Below, piece by piece: positions 52,927-63,463 of a DNA stretch of 63,613 bases (its first letter is position 1; each line of letters opens with the position of its first letter). A model generated the notes under the pieces. The model saw only the letters and a program-made list of their open reading frames with translations, was not told the origin of the DNA and did no database searches. Position numbers and translations under genes: made by a program. The DNA comes from Halomonas sp. KAO (GTDB lineage Bacteria; Pseudomonadota; Gammaproteobacteria; Pseudomonadales; Halomonadaceae): assembly GCF_015595025.1 (NCBI RefSeq), contig NZ_JADNRL010000019.1, positions 357,354-420,966 of the forward strand, read 5' to 3'.

Positions 52927-54465
52927 ATGATCGATGCCAGCCAGGGGGGCGGGTCAGGATTGCACCCGCTCTACCTCGCCGACCAGGTGCGTGAACTGGA
53001 CCGGCGCACCATTGCCGGTGGCATCGCGGGCTTCGCCCTGATGCAGCGCGCCAGTGCCGCGGCCTGGCAGGTGCTCAGGCAGCGCTGGCCCGAGGCCCGT
53101 TCGCTTACGGTGCTGTGTGGAGGGGGCAACAATGGCGGCGATGGTCATGTGCTGGCCGCCCTGGCCGCCGCCGAGGGGCTCGCGGTGCAGCGCGTTCTGC
53201 TCAGGCCCGTTGAGGAGTTGAGTGGCGATGCCCGCCTGGCCGCCGAGATGGCCACGGCGGTCGGCGTGGGCGCCGAACCCTGGACGCCCGGCATAAGGCT
53301 CGCCGGGGAGTTGATGGTCGATGCCCTGCTGGGGACCGGGCTTGCCGGCGAGGTGCGCGGTGCCTTTCGTGAGGCGATCGCGGCGGTCAATGCCAGCGGC
53401 AGGCCGGTGCTGGCCATCGATATTCCCTCGGGGCTGCACGCCGATACCGGTGCGGTGCTCGGCGACGCGGTGCTGGCGGCTACCACCGTGACCTTTATCG
53501 GCGACAAGCTGGGCCTGCATATCGGTGCGGCGGCGGAGCATGTCGGTGAGCTCTGCTTTCGGGATCTGGGGGTGGAGGCCCTGGCCGAGACGGACCTGGT
53601 GCCGGCAGCGCACCTGCTCGACACGGGGCTGGCGGCTGCCTGGCTGCCGGCGCGGCGCCGTACCGCCCACAAGGGCGACTGCGGCCATGCGCTGGTGCTG
53701 GGTGGCGCACCCGGTTTCGGTGGCGCGGCGCTGCTGGCCGCCGAGGCCTGCGCACGGCTGGGGGCCGGCAAGATCAGCCTGGCCACCGCCCCGGCGCACG
53801 TTGCCGCCAGCCTGGTGCGTCGTCCCGAGGTGATGGCCCATGGCATTCGTGGCGCCACCGATCTCGGACAGCTTCCCGCCCAGGCCGATGTGCTGGTGGT
53901 GGGGCCCGGCCTGGGGCAGGGCAGCTGGGGCCAGGGGGTGCTGCAGGCGGCGCTCGAGACCGATAAGCCGCTGGTGGTGGATGCCGATGGACTCAATCTG
54001 CTGGCCGCCTACTTCGCCGGAGCCGAGGAGGGCATGGCACCTCGCGACAACTGGATCCTGACCCCCCACCCCGGGGAGGCGGCCCGGCTGCTGGGCTGGC
54101 GTGTGGCCGAGATCGAGGCGGAGCGCCGTGCGGCCGTGGTGGCCCTGCGCGAGCGCTTCGGCGGAGTGGTGGTTCTCAAGGGGGCGGGCAGCCTGGTCGC
54201 GGGCCCCGAGGGGGTCGCGGTCTGCCCCTTCGGCAACCCCGGCATGGCCAGCGGTGGCATGGGGGATGTGCTCTCCGGGATGCTCGGAGCCCTGCTGGCC
54301 CAGGGGGTGCCGCTGGAAATGGCCGCCCGAGTGGGGGTGCTGGTCCACGCCAGGGCCGCGGATCTGGCCGCGGCAGACGCCGGAGAGCGTGGTCTGCTGG
54401 CCGGTGATCTGGCATCCTATGCGCGGATTCTGGTCAACCCGGCCGGGTATGATGGCGACGAGTGA
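52927..54465 (+). CDS. nnr: Bifunctional NAD(P)H-hydrate epimerase / ADP-dependent dehydratase Nnr
   Basis: Repairs hydrated NADH and NADPH. The 512 residues combine an N-terminal epimerase (about 1-225; LCGGGNNGGDGHVLAALAA, VDALLGTGLAGEVRG) and a C-terminal kinase-like dehydratase (about 240-505; VVGPGLGQGSWG, VDADGLNLLAA, LTPHPGEAARLLG, GNPGMASGGMGDVLSGM). ATG 52927 has GGGGAGA 6 nt before it. An upstream TTG frame is ignored. It is followed directly by tsaE. Confidence 0.95.
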   Translation: MIDASQGGGSGLHPLYLADQVRELDRRTIAGGIAGFALMQRASAAAWQVLRQRWPEARSLTVLCGGGNNGGDGHVLAALAAAEGLAVQRVLLRPVEELSGDARLAAEMATAVGVGAEPWTPGIRLAGELMVDALLGTGLAGEVRGAFREAIAAVNASGRPVLAIDIPSGLHADTGAVLGDAVLAATTVTFIGDKLGLHIGAAAEHVGELCFRDLGVEALAETDLVPAAHLLDTGLAAAWLPARRRTAHKGDCGHALVLGGAPGFGGAALLAAEACARLGAGKISLATAPAHVAASLVRRPEVMAHGIRGATDLGQLPAQADVLVVGPGLGQGSWGQGVLQAALETDKPLVVDADGLNLLAAYFAGAEEGMAPRDNWILTPHPGEAARLLGWRVAEIEAERRAAVVALRERFGGVVVLKGAGSLVAGPEGVAVCPFGNPGMASGGMGDVLSGMLGALLAQGVPLEMAARVGVLVHARAADLAAADAGERGLLAGDLASYARILVNPAGYDGDE

Positions 54466-54482
54466 TGGCAAGGGCGAGGACG

Positions 54483-54989
54483 ATGCGGCTGCGACTCGAT
54501 GATGAAGCGTGCCAGGTGGGCCTGGGGGAGTGCCTGGGGCGTGCCCTGGAGGGGCGTGGGCGGGTCTATCTCGTCGGCGAGCTGGGGGCTGGCAAGACGA
54601 CCCTGGCCCGCGGCGTGTTACGTGCCTATGGTCATCGCGGGGCGGTGAAGAGCCCGACCTATACCCTGGTGGAGCCCTATGAACTCGATGGCAAGCGGGT
54701 CTATCACTTCGATCTCTATCGTCTGGGGGACCCCGAGGAGCTCGAGTTCATCGGCGGCCGAGACCTGCTGGGGGATGATGCCTTGAGTCTGATCGAGTGG
54801 CCGGTTCGTGGCGAGGGCTGGTTGCCCGGTCCCGACCTGCGCATCGAGCTTGGCGTGGTGGGAGAGGGCCGCGAGGCGGTGCTGGAGGCGCATAGTGCCC
54901 CTGGCGAAGCGGCCCTGGCTCGCCTGGCCGCCATGCCCGCCGTCACCGAGTGGTGTCGCGCGGCCAAGCCCGGAGAGGGGGCCACCTGA
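54483..54989 (+). CDS. tsaE: tRNA threonylcarbamoyladenosine synthesis ATPase TsaE
   Basis: P-loop ATPase that works with TsaB and TsaD in t6A37 formation on ANN-decoding tRNAs. The 168 residues have the Walker A VGELGAGKTTLARG, VKSPTYTLVEPYELDGKRVY, HFDLYRLGDPEELEFIGGRD and SLIEWP. The start is chosen at ATG 54483 (GAGG 4 nt upstream, matches the family N-terminus). ATG 54465, overlapping the nnr stop, would add six residues. Its stop overlaps the amiB start (TGATG). Confidence 0.93.
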   Translation: MRLRLDDEACQVGLGECLGRALEGRGRVYLVGELGAGKTTLARGVLRAYGHRGAVKSPTYTLVEPYELDGKRVYHFDLYRLGDPEELEFIGGRDLLGDDALSLIEWPVRGEGWLPGPDLRIELGVVGEGREAVLEAHSAPGEAALARLAAMPAVTEWCRAAKPGEGAT

Positions 54990-56437
54990 TGCGACCAGCC
55001 ATCCTGCATCGCCTGCTGGCGCTGAGCCTGTCGATGATGGCCCCTCTTGCCGCGGTTCAGGCCGGCGAGGTGGAGAACCTGCGGCTGTGGGCGGCGCCGG
55101 ATCATGCGCGCCTGGTCTTCGACCTGGCCTCACCGACCCAGGCCAAGGTGTTCTCCCTCGACAATCCGCGGCGGCTGGTGATCGATCTGGACGACAGCCG
55201 CATGCAGGCCGACCTCGACGGACTCGACCTGACCGGCAGTGCCATCAGCCGTATCCGCTCCGGCGTTCGCGAAGGAAACGATCTGCGCGTGGTGCTGGAC
55301 CTGGAGCGCGAGGTGGCGCCGCGCCACTTCGTCCTGGCGCCCAACAATCAGTATGGACATCGACTGGTGGTGGATCTGGAGTACCCCGGCGAGAGCGCCG
55401 TGGAGGACCCCATCGATCCCATCGAGGCGATGATCCGCGAGCAGGAGATCGCCGCCAAGCGTGCCCAGGCCCAGGTCGACCTCGGCGGCAGCTCGGTAGT
55501 GCCCGAGCCCGAGGCGGTGGTCCAGCCGGCTCAGCCGCATCCCAAGCGCGATATCATCATCGCCATCGACGCCGGCCATGGCGGCGAGGACCCCGGCGCC
55601 ATCGGCCCCTCGGGTACCCTCGAGAAGGACGTGGTGCTGCAGATCGCCAAGCGCCTCCAGCAGCGAGTCAATGCGGCCGAGGGATTCCGTGCGGTGATGA
55701 TCCGCGACAGCGACTACTACGTGGGGCTGCGCCAGCGCACCCATATCGCGCGTGAGCAGAAGGCGGACTTCTTCGTCTCCATTCATGCCGATGCCTTTCA
55801 CAGTCCGCGCCCCAACGGCAGTTCGGTCTTTGCGCTCTCCCAGCGTGGGGCCACCTCCGAGACCGCCCAGTGGCTGGCCGAGAGCGAGAACAAGGCCGAC
55901 CTGATCGGCGGTGTGGATGGCAATCTCTCGCTCAAGGACAAGGACGAGGTGCTGCGCGGCGTGCTGCTCGACTTGACCATGACCGCGACCCTCAACGACT
56001 CCCTCTCCATCGGGGGACAGGTGCTGGATCGCATGGGGCGCGTCAACCGGCTGCACAAGCCTCGGGTGGAGCAGGCCGGTTTCGTGGTGCTCAAGTCGCC
56101 GGATATCCCGTCGCTGCTGGTCGAGACCGGCTTTATCTCCAACCCCCAGGAGGAGCGTCGCCTACTCGACCCCGCCCACCAGGAGAAGATGGCCCGAGCC
56201 ATCTTCTCGGGCGTCGAGGAGCATTTCCGCACCAACCCGCCCCCGGCCAGCCTGCTGGCCTGGCAGCGTGACAACGGGCGAAGCACCGCCGGCGACGAGT
56301 ATCGCATCCAGCCGGGTGATACCCTCTCCGAGATCGCCTCCCGCCATGATGTACCGGTGCGCCGCCTCAAGCAGGCCAATGAGCTCAATGGCGATGTGAT
56401 CCGGGTCGGCCAGGTGCTGCGCATCCCCCGCTCATAA
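54989..56437 (+). CDS. amiB: N-acetylmuramoyl-L-alanine amidase AmiB/AmiC
   Basis: Periplasmic zinc amidase that cleaves septal peptidoglycan during cell separation. The 482 residues have a signal peptide (cut after AVQA), an AMIN domain (about 25-135), an Amidase_3 domain (about 190-425) with zinc ligands in AIDAGHGGEDPGA, the Glu in GTLEKDVVL, SIHADAF and catalytic Glu in LLVETGFISN. A C-terminal LysM follows (YRIQPGDTLSEIASRHDVPV). It starts within the tsaE stop. A long frame upstream is not coding. Confidence 0.94.
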   Translation: MRPAILHRLLALSLSMMAPLAAVQAGEVENLRLWAAPDHARLVFDLASPTQAKVFSLDNPRRLVIDLDDSRMQADLDGLDLTGSAISRIRSGVREGNDLRVVLDLEREVAPRHFVLAPNNQYGHRLVVDLEYPGESAVEDPIDPIEAMIREQEIAAKRAQAQVDLGGSSVVPEPEAVVQPAQPHPKRDIIIAIDAGHGGEDPGAIGPSGTLEKDVVLQIAKRLQQRVNAAEGFRAVMIRDSDYYVGLRQRTHIAREQKADFFVSIHADAFHSPRPNGSSVFALSQRGATSETAQWLAESENKADLIGGVDGNLSLKDKDEVLRGVLLDLTMTATLNDSLSIGGQVLDRMGRVNRLHKPRVEQAGFVVLKSPDIPSLLVETGFISNPQEERRLLDPAHQEKMARAIFSGVEEHFRTNPPPASLLAWQRDNGRSTAGDEYRIQPGDTLSEIASRHDVPVRRLKQANELNGDVIRVGQVLRIPRS

Positions 56438-56470
56438 GCTCGGCTTGCGGTTTTCGTTTCGTGGAGTGAT

Positions 56471-58417
56471 ATGTCAGAACAGCGTCGCATTCGAACCCTT
56501 GACCCACGCCTGGCCAACCAGATCGCCGCCGGCGAGGTGGTCGAGCGCCCCGCCTCGGTGGTCAAGGAGCTGGTCGAGAATGCCATCGATGCCGGCAGCT
56601 CGCGCATCGAGGTGGAGCTGGAGGCGGGTGGTGCCCGATTGATCCGGATCCGCGACGATGGCAGCGGCATCGGTGAGGATGACCTGCCGTTGGCGCTGTC
56701 GCGCCACGCCACCAGCAAGATCGCCTCCCTGGAGGAGCTCGAGGGCGTGGCGAGCCTGGGCTTTCGCGGCGAGGCGCTGGCCTCGATCAGCTCGGTATCG
56801 CGCCTGGAGCTGGTCTCCAACCCCGATGACGACCCCACCGCCGGATGGCGGGTGGTGGCCGAGGGACGCAACATGGAGCCGCGGGTCTCGCCGGCGCCGC
56901 ACCCGCGCGGCACCTCGGTGACGGTGCGTGACCTGTTCTTCAACACCCCGGCCAGGCGCAAGTTCCTGCGCAAGGAGAAGACCGAGTTCGGTCATGTCGA
57001 GGAGGCCTTCCGCCGCCAGGCGCTATCGCGCTATGACATCGGCTGGACCCTGCGTCACAACCACAAGACCGTTCATCAGCTGCGTGCGGGTGAGGACCTG
57101 GCCAGTCGCGAGCGGCGCATCGCCGCGCTTCTCGGCAAGGCGTTTCTCGAGCATGCCCTGCATCTCAATATCGAGGCCTCCGGGCTGCGGCTGTGGGGCT
57201 GGGTGGGCCTGCCCACTCACTCTCGTGCCCAGGCCGATCAGCAGTACTTCTTCGTCAACGGCCGGGTGGTGCGCGACCGCCTGGTGGCCCATGCGGTACG
57301 CCAGGCCTACCGCGACGTGCTCTTCAACGGCCGCCACCCGGTGTTTGTGCTCTATCTCGAGGTCGACCCGACGGTGGTCGATGTCAATGTTCACCCCACC
57401 AAGCATGAGGTGCGCTTCCGCGACGGTCGCCTGGTCCACGACTTCCTGTTCTCCAGTCTGCACCGGGCGCTTGGCGAGGCGCGTGCCGGCGGGCAGGCGG
57501 AGGGGGAACCTGGCGAAGCGCCCGACGCTGAGGCGAGCGAGCGCAACGAAGCGGACGCCGCGCCTCGCCAGGTGGCCGAGCCCGCCGGGCGCTGGCAGCA
57601 GCAGCCGATGTCGCTGCCCGAGCGCGACGAGGGCGAGCGGGTCACGCCGGATCGCGTCAGGGCCTTTATGGAGGGTTATCGTCGCCTGCACCCGGATCAC
57701 GAGGAGGCGCTGCTGACTCCGCAGCCGGCCGCGCCCGGTGCCGGCGGTGGTGCGGCGGGTCTGGCCCTGGCGGAGCGCCAGCAGGCACAGGCCCCGCGTC
57801 CCGAGCCGCTGCCCGAGCAGGATGATACCCGGGCCCCGCCGCTGGGCTTCGCCGTGGCCCAGCTGCACGGTGTCTATATTCTCTCCCAGAGCGAGCGTGG
57901 CCTGATCCTGGTGGATATGCATGCCGCCCATGAACGCATCGTCTACGAGCGCATGAAGACCCAGGTCCACGGGGGGCGACTCGAGGCCCAGCCACTGCTG
58001 GTGCCGGTGTCGCTTGCGGCGAGCCCCGCCGAGGTGGCCACCGCGGAGGGTGAGCAGGAGGCCTTTGCCCGCCTGGGGGTCGAGCTCGATGTCGCCGGGC
58101 CCGAGACCCTGCTGGTACGGCAGGTGCCGGTGCTGCTGGCCGATGCCGACGTGGAGCCGCTGATTCGTCAGATGCTCGCCGACCTGGAGCGCTACGGACG
58201 CTCCGACCACCTCGAGGCGCATATCAACGAGCTGCTCTCCACCATGGCCTGCCACGGCAGCGTGCGAGCCAACCGCCGCCTGACCCTGGCGGAGATGAAT
58301 GCCCTGCTGCGCGATATGGAGCGCACCGAGCGAAGTGGTCAGTGTAATCATGGGCGCCCCACCTGGACCGAAATGAGCATGAAGCAGCTCGACCGCCTCT
58401 TCATGCGGGGGCAATGA
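56471..58417 (+). CDS. mutL: DNA mismatch repair protein MutL
   Basis: Links MutS recognition to downstream nicking and excision. The 648 residues have the GHKL ATPase ([51 protein letters not shown]), a transducer domain and a variable Pro/Ala/Glu/Gln linker (about 335-455). The C-terminal dimerisation domain ([46 protein letters not shown]) lacks an obvious DQHA endonuclease motif (it has DMHAAHERI), consistent with a MutH-type or Dam-independent system undecided here. Confidence 0.95.
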   Translation: MSEQRRIRTLDPRLANQIAAGEVVERPASVVKELVENAIDAGSSRIEVELEAGGARLIRIRDDGSGIGEDDLPLALSRHATSKIASLEELEGVASLGFRGEALASISSVSRLELVSNPDDDPTAGWRVVAEGRNMEPRVSPAPHPRGTSVTVRDLFFNTPARRKFLRKEKTEFGHVEEAFRRQALSRYDIGWTLRHNHKTVHQLRAGEDLASRERRIAALLGKAFLEHALHLNIEASGLRLWGWVGLPTHSRAQADQQYFFVNGRVVRDRLVAHAVRQAYRDVLFNGRHPVFVLYLEVDPTVVDVNVHPTKHEVRFRDGRLVHDFLFSSLHRALGEARAGGQAEGEPGEAPDAEASERNEADAAPRQVAEPAGRWQQQPMSLPERDEGERVTPDRVRAFMEGYRRLHPDHEEALLTPQPAAPGAGGGAAGLALAERQQAQAPRPEPLPEQDDTRAPPLGFAVAQLHGVYILSQSERGLILVDMHAAHERIVYERMKTQVHGGRLEAQPLLVPVSLAASPAEVATAEGEQEAFARLGVELDVAGPETLLVRQVPVLLADADVEPLIRQMLADLERYGRSDHLEAHINELLSTMACHGSVRANRRLTLAEMNALLRDMERTERSGQCNHGRPTWTEMSMKQLDRLFMRGQ

Positions 58418-58448
58418 GCACGCAATATTTCCACTAGCGCGACGAGAT

Positions 58449-58548
58449 GCGCCGGGGGCAGGCCGAAGAGGAGGTCCTACGACAGGGATGGCGTCGGTAG
58501 CGCCCAGGGATGGGTTCACAGCGCCTCCTCGCAGGCCTGCCGCCGGGT
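58449..58548. repeat. Long structured repeat, family II, copy 2
   Basis: About 100 bp between mutL and miaA. It opens GCGCCGGGGGCAGGCCGAAG, continues AGGAGGTCCTACGAC, then GGTAGCGCCCAGGGATGGGT and TCACAGCGCCTCCTC, and closes GCAGGCCTGCCGCCGGGTAA. The two outer arms are complementary (GGCAGGCC with GGCCTGCC; GAGGAGG with CCTCCTC), so the element folds as a long stem. It is collinear with copy 1 at 47931 apart from the latter's middle insertion. Confidence 0.72.
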
Positions 58549-58588
58549 AAGCGACTCGGCGCTCCCCCTGAGAGAGTCCGAGAATTTC

Positions 58589-59527
58589 ATGACCGACGAT
58601 CGTCCGCCCGCCATTCTGCTGATGGGCCCCACCGCCGCCGGCAAGACCGACCTTGCCATCGAGCTCCATGAGCGCCTCGGCGTGGAGCTGATCAGTGTCG
58701 ACTCCACCATGGTCTACCGTGGCCTGGATATCGGCAGTGCCAAGCCCTCGGCGCAGGAGCTGGCCCGGGCGCCGCACCGCCTGGTCGATATTCGCGACCC
58801 GGCCGAGCCCTACTCGGCGGCGGAGTTTCGCGAGGACGCCTTGCGCGAGATGCGTGAGATCACGGCCCGTGGCCGTGTGCCGCTGCTGGTGGGCGGCACC
58901 ATGATGTACCTTCGCCAGCTGCTGCATGGCGTGGCCAATCTGCCGAGCTCCGACCCGGGGATGCGTGGCGAGCTTCAGGCCGAGCTCGAGGAGCGCGGCC
59001 TGGCCGCGCTGCACAAGGAGCTGGAGCGCGTCGATCCGGGCGCCGCGGCGCGGATTCACCCCAACGATCCCCAGCGGCTGTTGCGCGCCCTGGAGGTGTT
59101 TCGTCTCAGTGGTCGCACGCTCAGCGAGCTGTGGGCCGAACAGCGTCCTGAAACCTTTCCATGGCGCACGCTGTCGATAGGGCTCGCCCCCGGTCAGCGG
59201 CAGGTGCTTCATGAGCGTATCGCCACGCGCTTTGCCGCCATGCTCGAGGGCGGGCTGATCGATGAGGTCGCCGGCCTGCGTTCACGTGGAGACCTGACGC
59301 CGTCGCTGCCCTCGATGAAGAGCGTCGGCTACCGTCAGGTCTGGGAGTATCTCGACGGTGAGGTCGATCGCGCGGGTCTCGAGCGGCGCGGTATCGTGGC
59401 GACTCGGCAGCTGGCCAAACGGCAGCTGACCTGGATGCGCAGCTGGGAGGCACTGCACTGGGTGGATACCCTGGAGGGCGACCCCCAGGCAGAGGTGCTG
59501 AAACTCGTGCGCCATTTCGGCACTTAG
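58589..59527 (+). CDS. miaA: tRNA dimethylallyltransferase MiaA
   Basis: Adds dimethylallyl to N6 of A37 in UNN-decoding tRNAs. The 312 residues contain the P-loop [76 protein letters not shown] and [14 protein letters not shown], ending KRQLTWMR. It sits upstream of hfq, the widespread miaA-hfq-hflX arrangement. Confidence 0.96.
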   Translation: MTDDRPPAILLMGPTAAGKTDLAIELHERLGVELISVDSTMVYRGLDIGSAKPSAQELARAPHRLVDIRDPAEPYSAAEFREDALREMREITARGRVPLLVGGTMMYLRQLLHGVANLPSSDPGMRGELQAELEERGLAALHKELERVDPGAAARIHPNDPQRLLRALEVFRLSGRTLSELWAEQRPETFPWRTLSIGLAPGQRQVLHERIATRFAAMLEGGLIDEVAGLRSRGDLTPSLPSMKSVGYRQVWEYLDGEVDRAGLERRGIVATRQLAKRQLTWMRSWEALHWVDTLEGDPQAEVLKLVRHFGT

Positions 59528-59627
59528 CGTAAGATACCGATTTACGTTGGCCGCTGGCCGGGCCGCTTGAAAAGGCCTCATAACACCCCAACAACCCAAC
59601 TCCAGAGACACATCCAGGGAGAGTAAA

Positions 59628-59876
59628 ATGTCAAAAGGGCAGTCGCTTCAAGATCCGTACCTGAACATCCTTCGCAAGGAGCGTATCCCGGTATCGATCT
59701 TCCTGGTTAACGGCATCAAGCTGCAGGGCCAGATCGAGTCCTTCGACCAGTTCGTGATCCTGCTGCGTAACACCGTCAGCCAGATGGTCTACAAGCATGC
59801 CATTTCCACCGTGGTGCCGTCGCGTAACGTGCGTCTGCCGGCCCAGGACCCTGCCGCTGCGCAGGATGATGAGTGA
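59628..59876 (+). CDS. hfq: RNA chaperone Hfq
   Basis: Hexameric Sm-like protein pairing small RNAs with mRNAs. The 82 residues are almost all Sm core: [40 protein letters not shown], then [22 protein letters not shown], with only about 13 tail residues ([13 protein letters not shown]). The rim-residue and proximal-face positions are conserved. The acidic C-terminal tail is short, as in Pseudomonas. This window also encodes a ProQ-domain protein, a second potential RNA chaperone. Confidence 0.98.
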   Translation: MSKGQSLQDPYLNILRKERIPVSIFLVNGIKLQGQIESFDQFVILLRNTVSQMVYKHAISTVVPSRNVRLPAQDPAAAQDDE

Positions 59877-59884
59877 GGTAGTGA

Positions 59885-61207
59885 TTGTTTTTTGAACGCC
59901 CCGACGCCGGTGAGACGGCGGTACTCGTCCATGTCGACTTTCAGGATGAGCAAGAGCGCGAGGATCCGGGGGAGTTCCTGGAACTCGTGCGCTCTGCCGG
60001 CGCCGAGCCGGCAACCCTGCTGACCGGCAGTCGCAAGCGTCCCGATTCGCGCACCTTCGTCGGCTCGGGCAAGCTCGAGGAGCTGCGCGAAGCACTCGCC
60101 GTTCACTCGGCCGAACTGGTGATCTTCAACCACGGCCTGAGCCCCTCCCAGGAGCGCAACCTCGAGCGTGAGCTCAAGTGTCGCGTGCTCGACCGTACCG
60201 GCCTGATTCTCGATATCTTCGCCCAGCGGGCGCGGACTCACGAGGGCAAGCTGCAGGTCGAGCTGGCTCAGCTGGAGTACATGTCGACCCGCCTGGTGCG
60301 GGGCTGGACCCACCTGGAGCGCCAGAAGGGCGGTATCGGCCTGCGCGGCCCGGGTGAGACCCAGCTGGAGACCGACCGGCGGCTGCTGCGTGGTCGCATC
60401 AAGTCGATCCACAAGCGCCTCGACAAGGTGCGCGGCCAGCGGGACCAGAACCGTCGCTCGCGGGCCCGTGCCGAGATCCCCAGCGTCTCATTGGTGGGGT
60501 ACACCAACGCCGGCAAGTCGACGCTGTTCAATTCGATTACCGAGTCGCAGGTCTATGCGGCCGGCCAGCTCTTCGCTACCCTCGACCCGACGCTGCGGCG
60601 ACTGGAGATCGAGGATGTGGGGCCGGTGGTGATGGCCGATACCGTCGGTTTCATCCGCCATCTGCCGCACAAGCTGGTGGAGGCCTTCCAGGCGACCCTC
60701 CAGGAAGCCGCCGAGGCCAGCCTGCTGGTGCACGTCATCGATGCCGCCGATCCCGACCGTGAGCTCAACGTCGAGCAGGTCGAGACGGTGCTCGACGAGA
60801 TTGGTGCCCTGGAGGTGCCGACACTCAGGGTGATGAACAAGATCGACCTGCTCGACAGCGCGCCGCGCATCGAGCGCGATGGCGAGGGGCGCCCCGAGGT
60901 GGTCTGGCTGTCGGCCAGGGAGGGCAGAGGCATCGAGCTGCTGGAGCAGGCGCTCTCGGAGTGTCTGGCCGAGGATGTCATCGACTTCACGCTGACCCTC
61001 GAGCCCGAGCAGGGGCGGCTGCGTGCCGGCCTGCACGAGCTGGGTGCGGTTCGTGAGGAGAGCTTCTGCGAAGAGGGCCAGACGCGCCTGCAGGTACGGC
61101 TGCCGCGCCGCGACTTCCTGCAGCTGATGGCGCGGCTCGGTGAGCGGGCCGATGACTACCTGCCGGCGTCACTGAGCGAGCGTGAGGCGTGGGAAGAATC
61201 CCCGTAG
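59885..61207 (+). CDS. hflX: Ribosome-associated GTPase HflX
   Basis: GTPase that splits stalled ribosomes. The 440 residues have the HflX N-terminal domain (GSGKLEELREALA, FNHGLSPSQERNLE, VLDRTGLILDIFAQRARTHE), the glycine-rich LRGPGETQLETDRRLLRGRI, and the G domain VGYTNAGKSTLFNSIT, ADTVGFIRHLPHKLVEAF and MNKIDLLD. The start is TTG at 59885 (LFFERPDAG), the start used by Pseudomonas homologues, with GAGGTAGTGA upstream and 8 nt after hfq. Confidence 0.95.
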   Translation: MFFERPDAGETAVLVHVDFQDEQEREDPGEFLELVRSAGAEPATLLTGSRKRPDSRTFVGSGKLEELREALAVHSAELVIFNHGLSPSQERNLERELKCRVLDRTGLILDIFAQRARTHEGKLQVELAQLEYMSTRLVRGWTHLERQKGGIGLRGPGETQLETDRRLLRGRIKSIHKRLDKVRGQRDQNRRSRARAEIPSVSLVGYTNAGKSTLFNSITESQVYAAGQLFATLDPTLRRLEIEDVGPVVMADTVGFIRHLPHKLVEAFQATLQEAAEASLLVHVIDAADPDRELNVEQVETVLDEIGALEVPTLRVMNKIDLLDSAPRIERDGEGRPEVVWLSAREGRGIELLEQALSECLAEDVIDFTLTLEPEQGRLRAGLHELGAVREESFCEEGQTRLQVRLPRRDFLQLMARLGERADDYLPASLSEREAWEESP

Positions 61208-61291
61208 GCGGGACAAGCACAAGACAGGATCGCAACCGAGGCCCCCGCCGGCACTTCCGGTCGGGGCAGCAACGCATAGTGGAGAAGACCT

Positions 61292-62527
61292 ATGGCCTGG
61301 AATGAGCCTGGTGGTGGTGGCAACCAGCACGACCCCTGGAGTGGGGGCGGTCGCCGTGGCGGTGGAAACGGCGGCGGTGGCAAGGGCGGTGGCAACCAGC
61401 CACCGGACCTGGATGAGGCCCTGAAGAAGTTTCAGGACAAGCTTAACGGCATGCTGGGTGGCCGCGGTGGCAAGAAGGGCGGTTCCGGGGGCAAGGGCGG
61501 CGGTGGCAAGCCGCGCAATGCCTTCACCCTGCCGGGCCTGCTGCTGCTGGTGGCCCTGGCCATCTGGGCGGCGTCGGGCTTCTATCTGGTCGACCAGTCC
61601 GAGCGGGGCGTGGTGCTGCGCTTCGGCAAGTTCCAGGAAGTGGTCACGCCTGGCCTGCAGTGGAACCCGCCGCTGATCGACGACGTGCGCATGGTCAATG
61701 TGACCCGCGTGCGCTCGCTGACCCAGACCCAGTCGATGCTGACCCGCGACGAGAACATCGTCGAGGTCGAGATCTCGGCTCAGTACCAGGTCGCCGACCC
61801 GCGTGACTTCGTGCTCAACGTGCGTAACCCGCAGCTCTCCATCGAGAATGCTCTCGACAGCGCCCTGCGCCACGTGGTCGGTGGTACCGACATGATCGAT
61901 ATCCTGACCTCCGGTCGTGAGATCCTCGGCAGCTCGGTGGCCAGTCGCCTGCAGTCCTACCAGGACAGCTATGGTACCGGTATCCGCCTGCAGACCATCA
62001 ACATCGAGTCCACCTCGGCACCCGATCAGGTCATCGATGCCTTCGATGATGTCATCCGGGCTCGCGAGGACCGTCAGCGCACCATCAACCAGGGCATGGC
62101 CTACGCCAACGCCATCATCCCCGAGGCCCAGGGTCAGGCGCAGCGTATCGTCGAGCAGGGCCAGGGCTATCGCGAGTCGGTGGTCGCCGAGGCGCGGGGT
62201 CAGGCGAGCCGCTTCAACGCCCTGCTGGGCCAGTATGAGGAAGCGCCCTCGATCATGCGTGAGCGCCTCTACCTGGATGCCATCAGCGAGGTCTTCGGCG
62301 GCACGCCGAAGGTGATGGTCGATGTCGCCGACGACTCGCCGCTGATGTATCTGCCCCTGGACCAGATGGGCAAGAGCGGCACCCGCAGCGCAGAGCCGCA
62401 GGGTGAACAGGGTGAGCTCGATCCGCGAGTGTTGGAGCGCCTGCGGAACTCGCAGGGCGCCTCGTCATCTTCCAGCAACACCAGCAACAGCAGCAATACC
62501 GGTGGTATCCGCAGGGAGGGCCGCTAA
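61292..62527 (+). CDS. hflK: FtsH modulator HflK
   Basis: SPFH/band-7 inner-membrane protein that forms, with HflC, the periplasmic cage around FtsH. The 411 residues have a Gly/Lys/Asn-rich cytosolic N-terminus (about 1-85), one membrane helix ([20 protein letters not shown]) and the SPFH domain (about 110-270; GVVLRFGKFQEVVTPGLQWN, EVEISAQYQVADPRDFVLNV). A helical segment and a low-complexity Ser/Asn C-terminus follow. hflC starts on the next base. Confidence 0.96.
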   Translation: MAWNEPGGGGNQHDPWSGGGRRGGGNGGGGKGGGNQPPDLDEALKKFQDKLNGMLGGRGGKKGGSGGKGGGGKPRNAFTLPGLLLLVALAIWAASGFYLVDQSERGVVLRFGKFQEVVTPGLQWNPPLIDDVRMVNVTRVRSLTQTQSMLTRDENIVEVEISAQYQVADPRDFVLNVRNPQLSIENALDSALRHVVGGTDMIDILTSGREILGSSVASRLQSYQDSYGTGIRLQTINIESTSAPDQVIDAFDDVIRAREDRQRTINQGMAYANAIIPEAQGQAQRIVEQGQGYRESVVAEARGQASRFNALLGQYEEAPSIMRERLYLDAISEVFGGTPKVMVDVADDSPLMYLPLDQMGKSGTRSAEPQGEQGELDPRVLERLRNSQGASSSSSNTSNSSNTGGIRREGR

Positions 62528-63412
62528 ATGATCAATAATCGTTCCCTGCTCATTGTCGGCGGCCTGGCGGCCATCGCCTGGCTGGCCAGCAACAGCCTGT
62601 ATGTGGTCGACGAGACCGAGCGTGCGGTCAAGCTGCGCTTCGGCGAGATCATCGAGGAGGACATCCAGCCCGGGCTGCACTTCAAGGTGCCGATCACCCA
62701 GACGGTGCGTACCTTCGATACCCGGCTGCTGACCCTGGACACCGATCCCAGCCGTTACCTGACCCTGGAGCAGAAGGCGGTCATCGTCGACTCCTACGTC
62801 AAGTGGCAGGTGGTCAATCCGACCCAGTACTACGAAGCCACGGCCGGCGACGAGCTGATGGCCAGTCGCCTGATCCAGCCGCGGGTCGACGAGAGCCTGC
62901 GTAACGCCTTCGGCCGTCTCGACCTGCAGGAGATCATCGCCGAGCGTCGCGATGATCTGATGACGGGGCCGACCGAGGAGCTCGATGCACTGCTGCGCGA
63001 CGAGCTGGGGGTGGCGATCCGGGATATCCGGGTCAAGCGCATCGACCTTCCCGAGGATGTCTCCTCGGCGGTCTACGAGCGCATGCGCTCCGAGCGTGAA
63101 CGTGAGGCTCGCGAGTGGCGTGCCCAGGGTCAGGAGGAGGCCGAGCGCATTCGTGCCAATGCCGATCGCCGGCGCCAGGTGCTGCTGGCCCAGGCCAACG
63201 AGCGCTCCGAGACCCTGAGGGGTGAGGGCGATGCCGAGGCGGCAGCCATCTTCGCCGAGGCCTATGGCAAGGATGAGGAGTTCTTCACCTTCTGGCGCAG
63301 CCTGAATGCCTATCGCGACAGCTTCGCCAGTGATGGCAACATGCTGGTCCTTGACCCGTCCAGCGACTTCTTCCAGTACCTGAAGAGCCCCACGCCTTCC
63401 GGCGAGGAGTAG
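62528..63412 (+). CDS. hflC: FtsH modulator HflC
   Basis: Partner of HflK. The 294 residues have an N-terminal membrane helix (SLLIVGGLAAIAWLASNSLY), an SPFH domain (VVDETERAVKLRFGEIIEED, VIVDSYVKWQVVNPTQYYEA) and a long helix rich in Arg, Glu and Ala (AREWRAQGQEEAERIRANAD). The C-terminus is YRDSFASDGNMLVLDPSSDFFQYL, split here as a conserved HflC ending. ATG follows the hflK TAA directly. The next genes expected in relatives (hisZ, purA) are not seen because an insertion sequence follows. Confidence 0.96.
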   Translation: MINNRSLLIVGGLAAIAWLASNSLYVVDETERAVKLRFGEIIEEDIQPGLHFKVPITQTVRTFDTRLLTLDTDPSRYLTLEQKAVIVDSYVKWQVVNPTQYYEATAGDELMASRLIQPRVDESLRNAFGRLDLQEIIAERRDDLMTGPTEELDALLRDELGVAIRDIRVKRIDLPEDVSSAVYERMRSEREREAREWRAQGQEEAERIRANADRRRQVLLAQANERSETLRGEGDAEAAAIFAEAYGKDEEFFTFWRSLNAYRDSFASDGNMLVLDPSSDFFQYLKSPTPSGEE

Positions 63413-63463
63413 AACGACCGACCGGGCCAGCGGGTCCAGGATCTCCGTCGTTATCAGCACTAG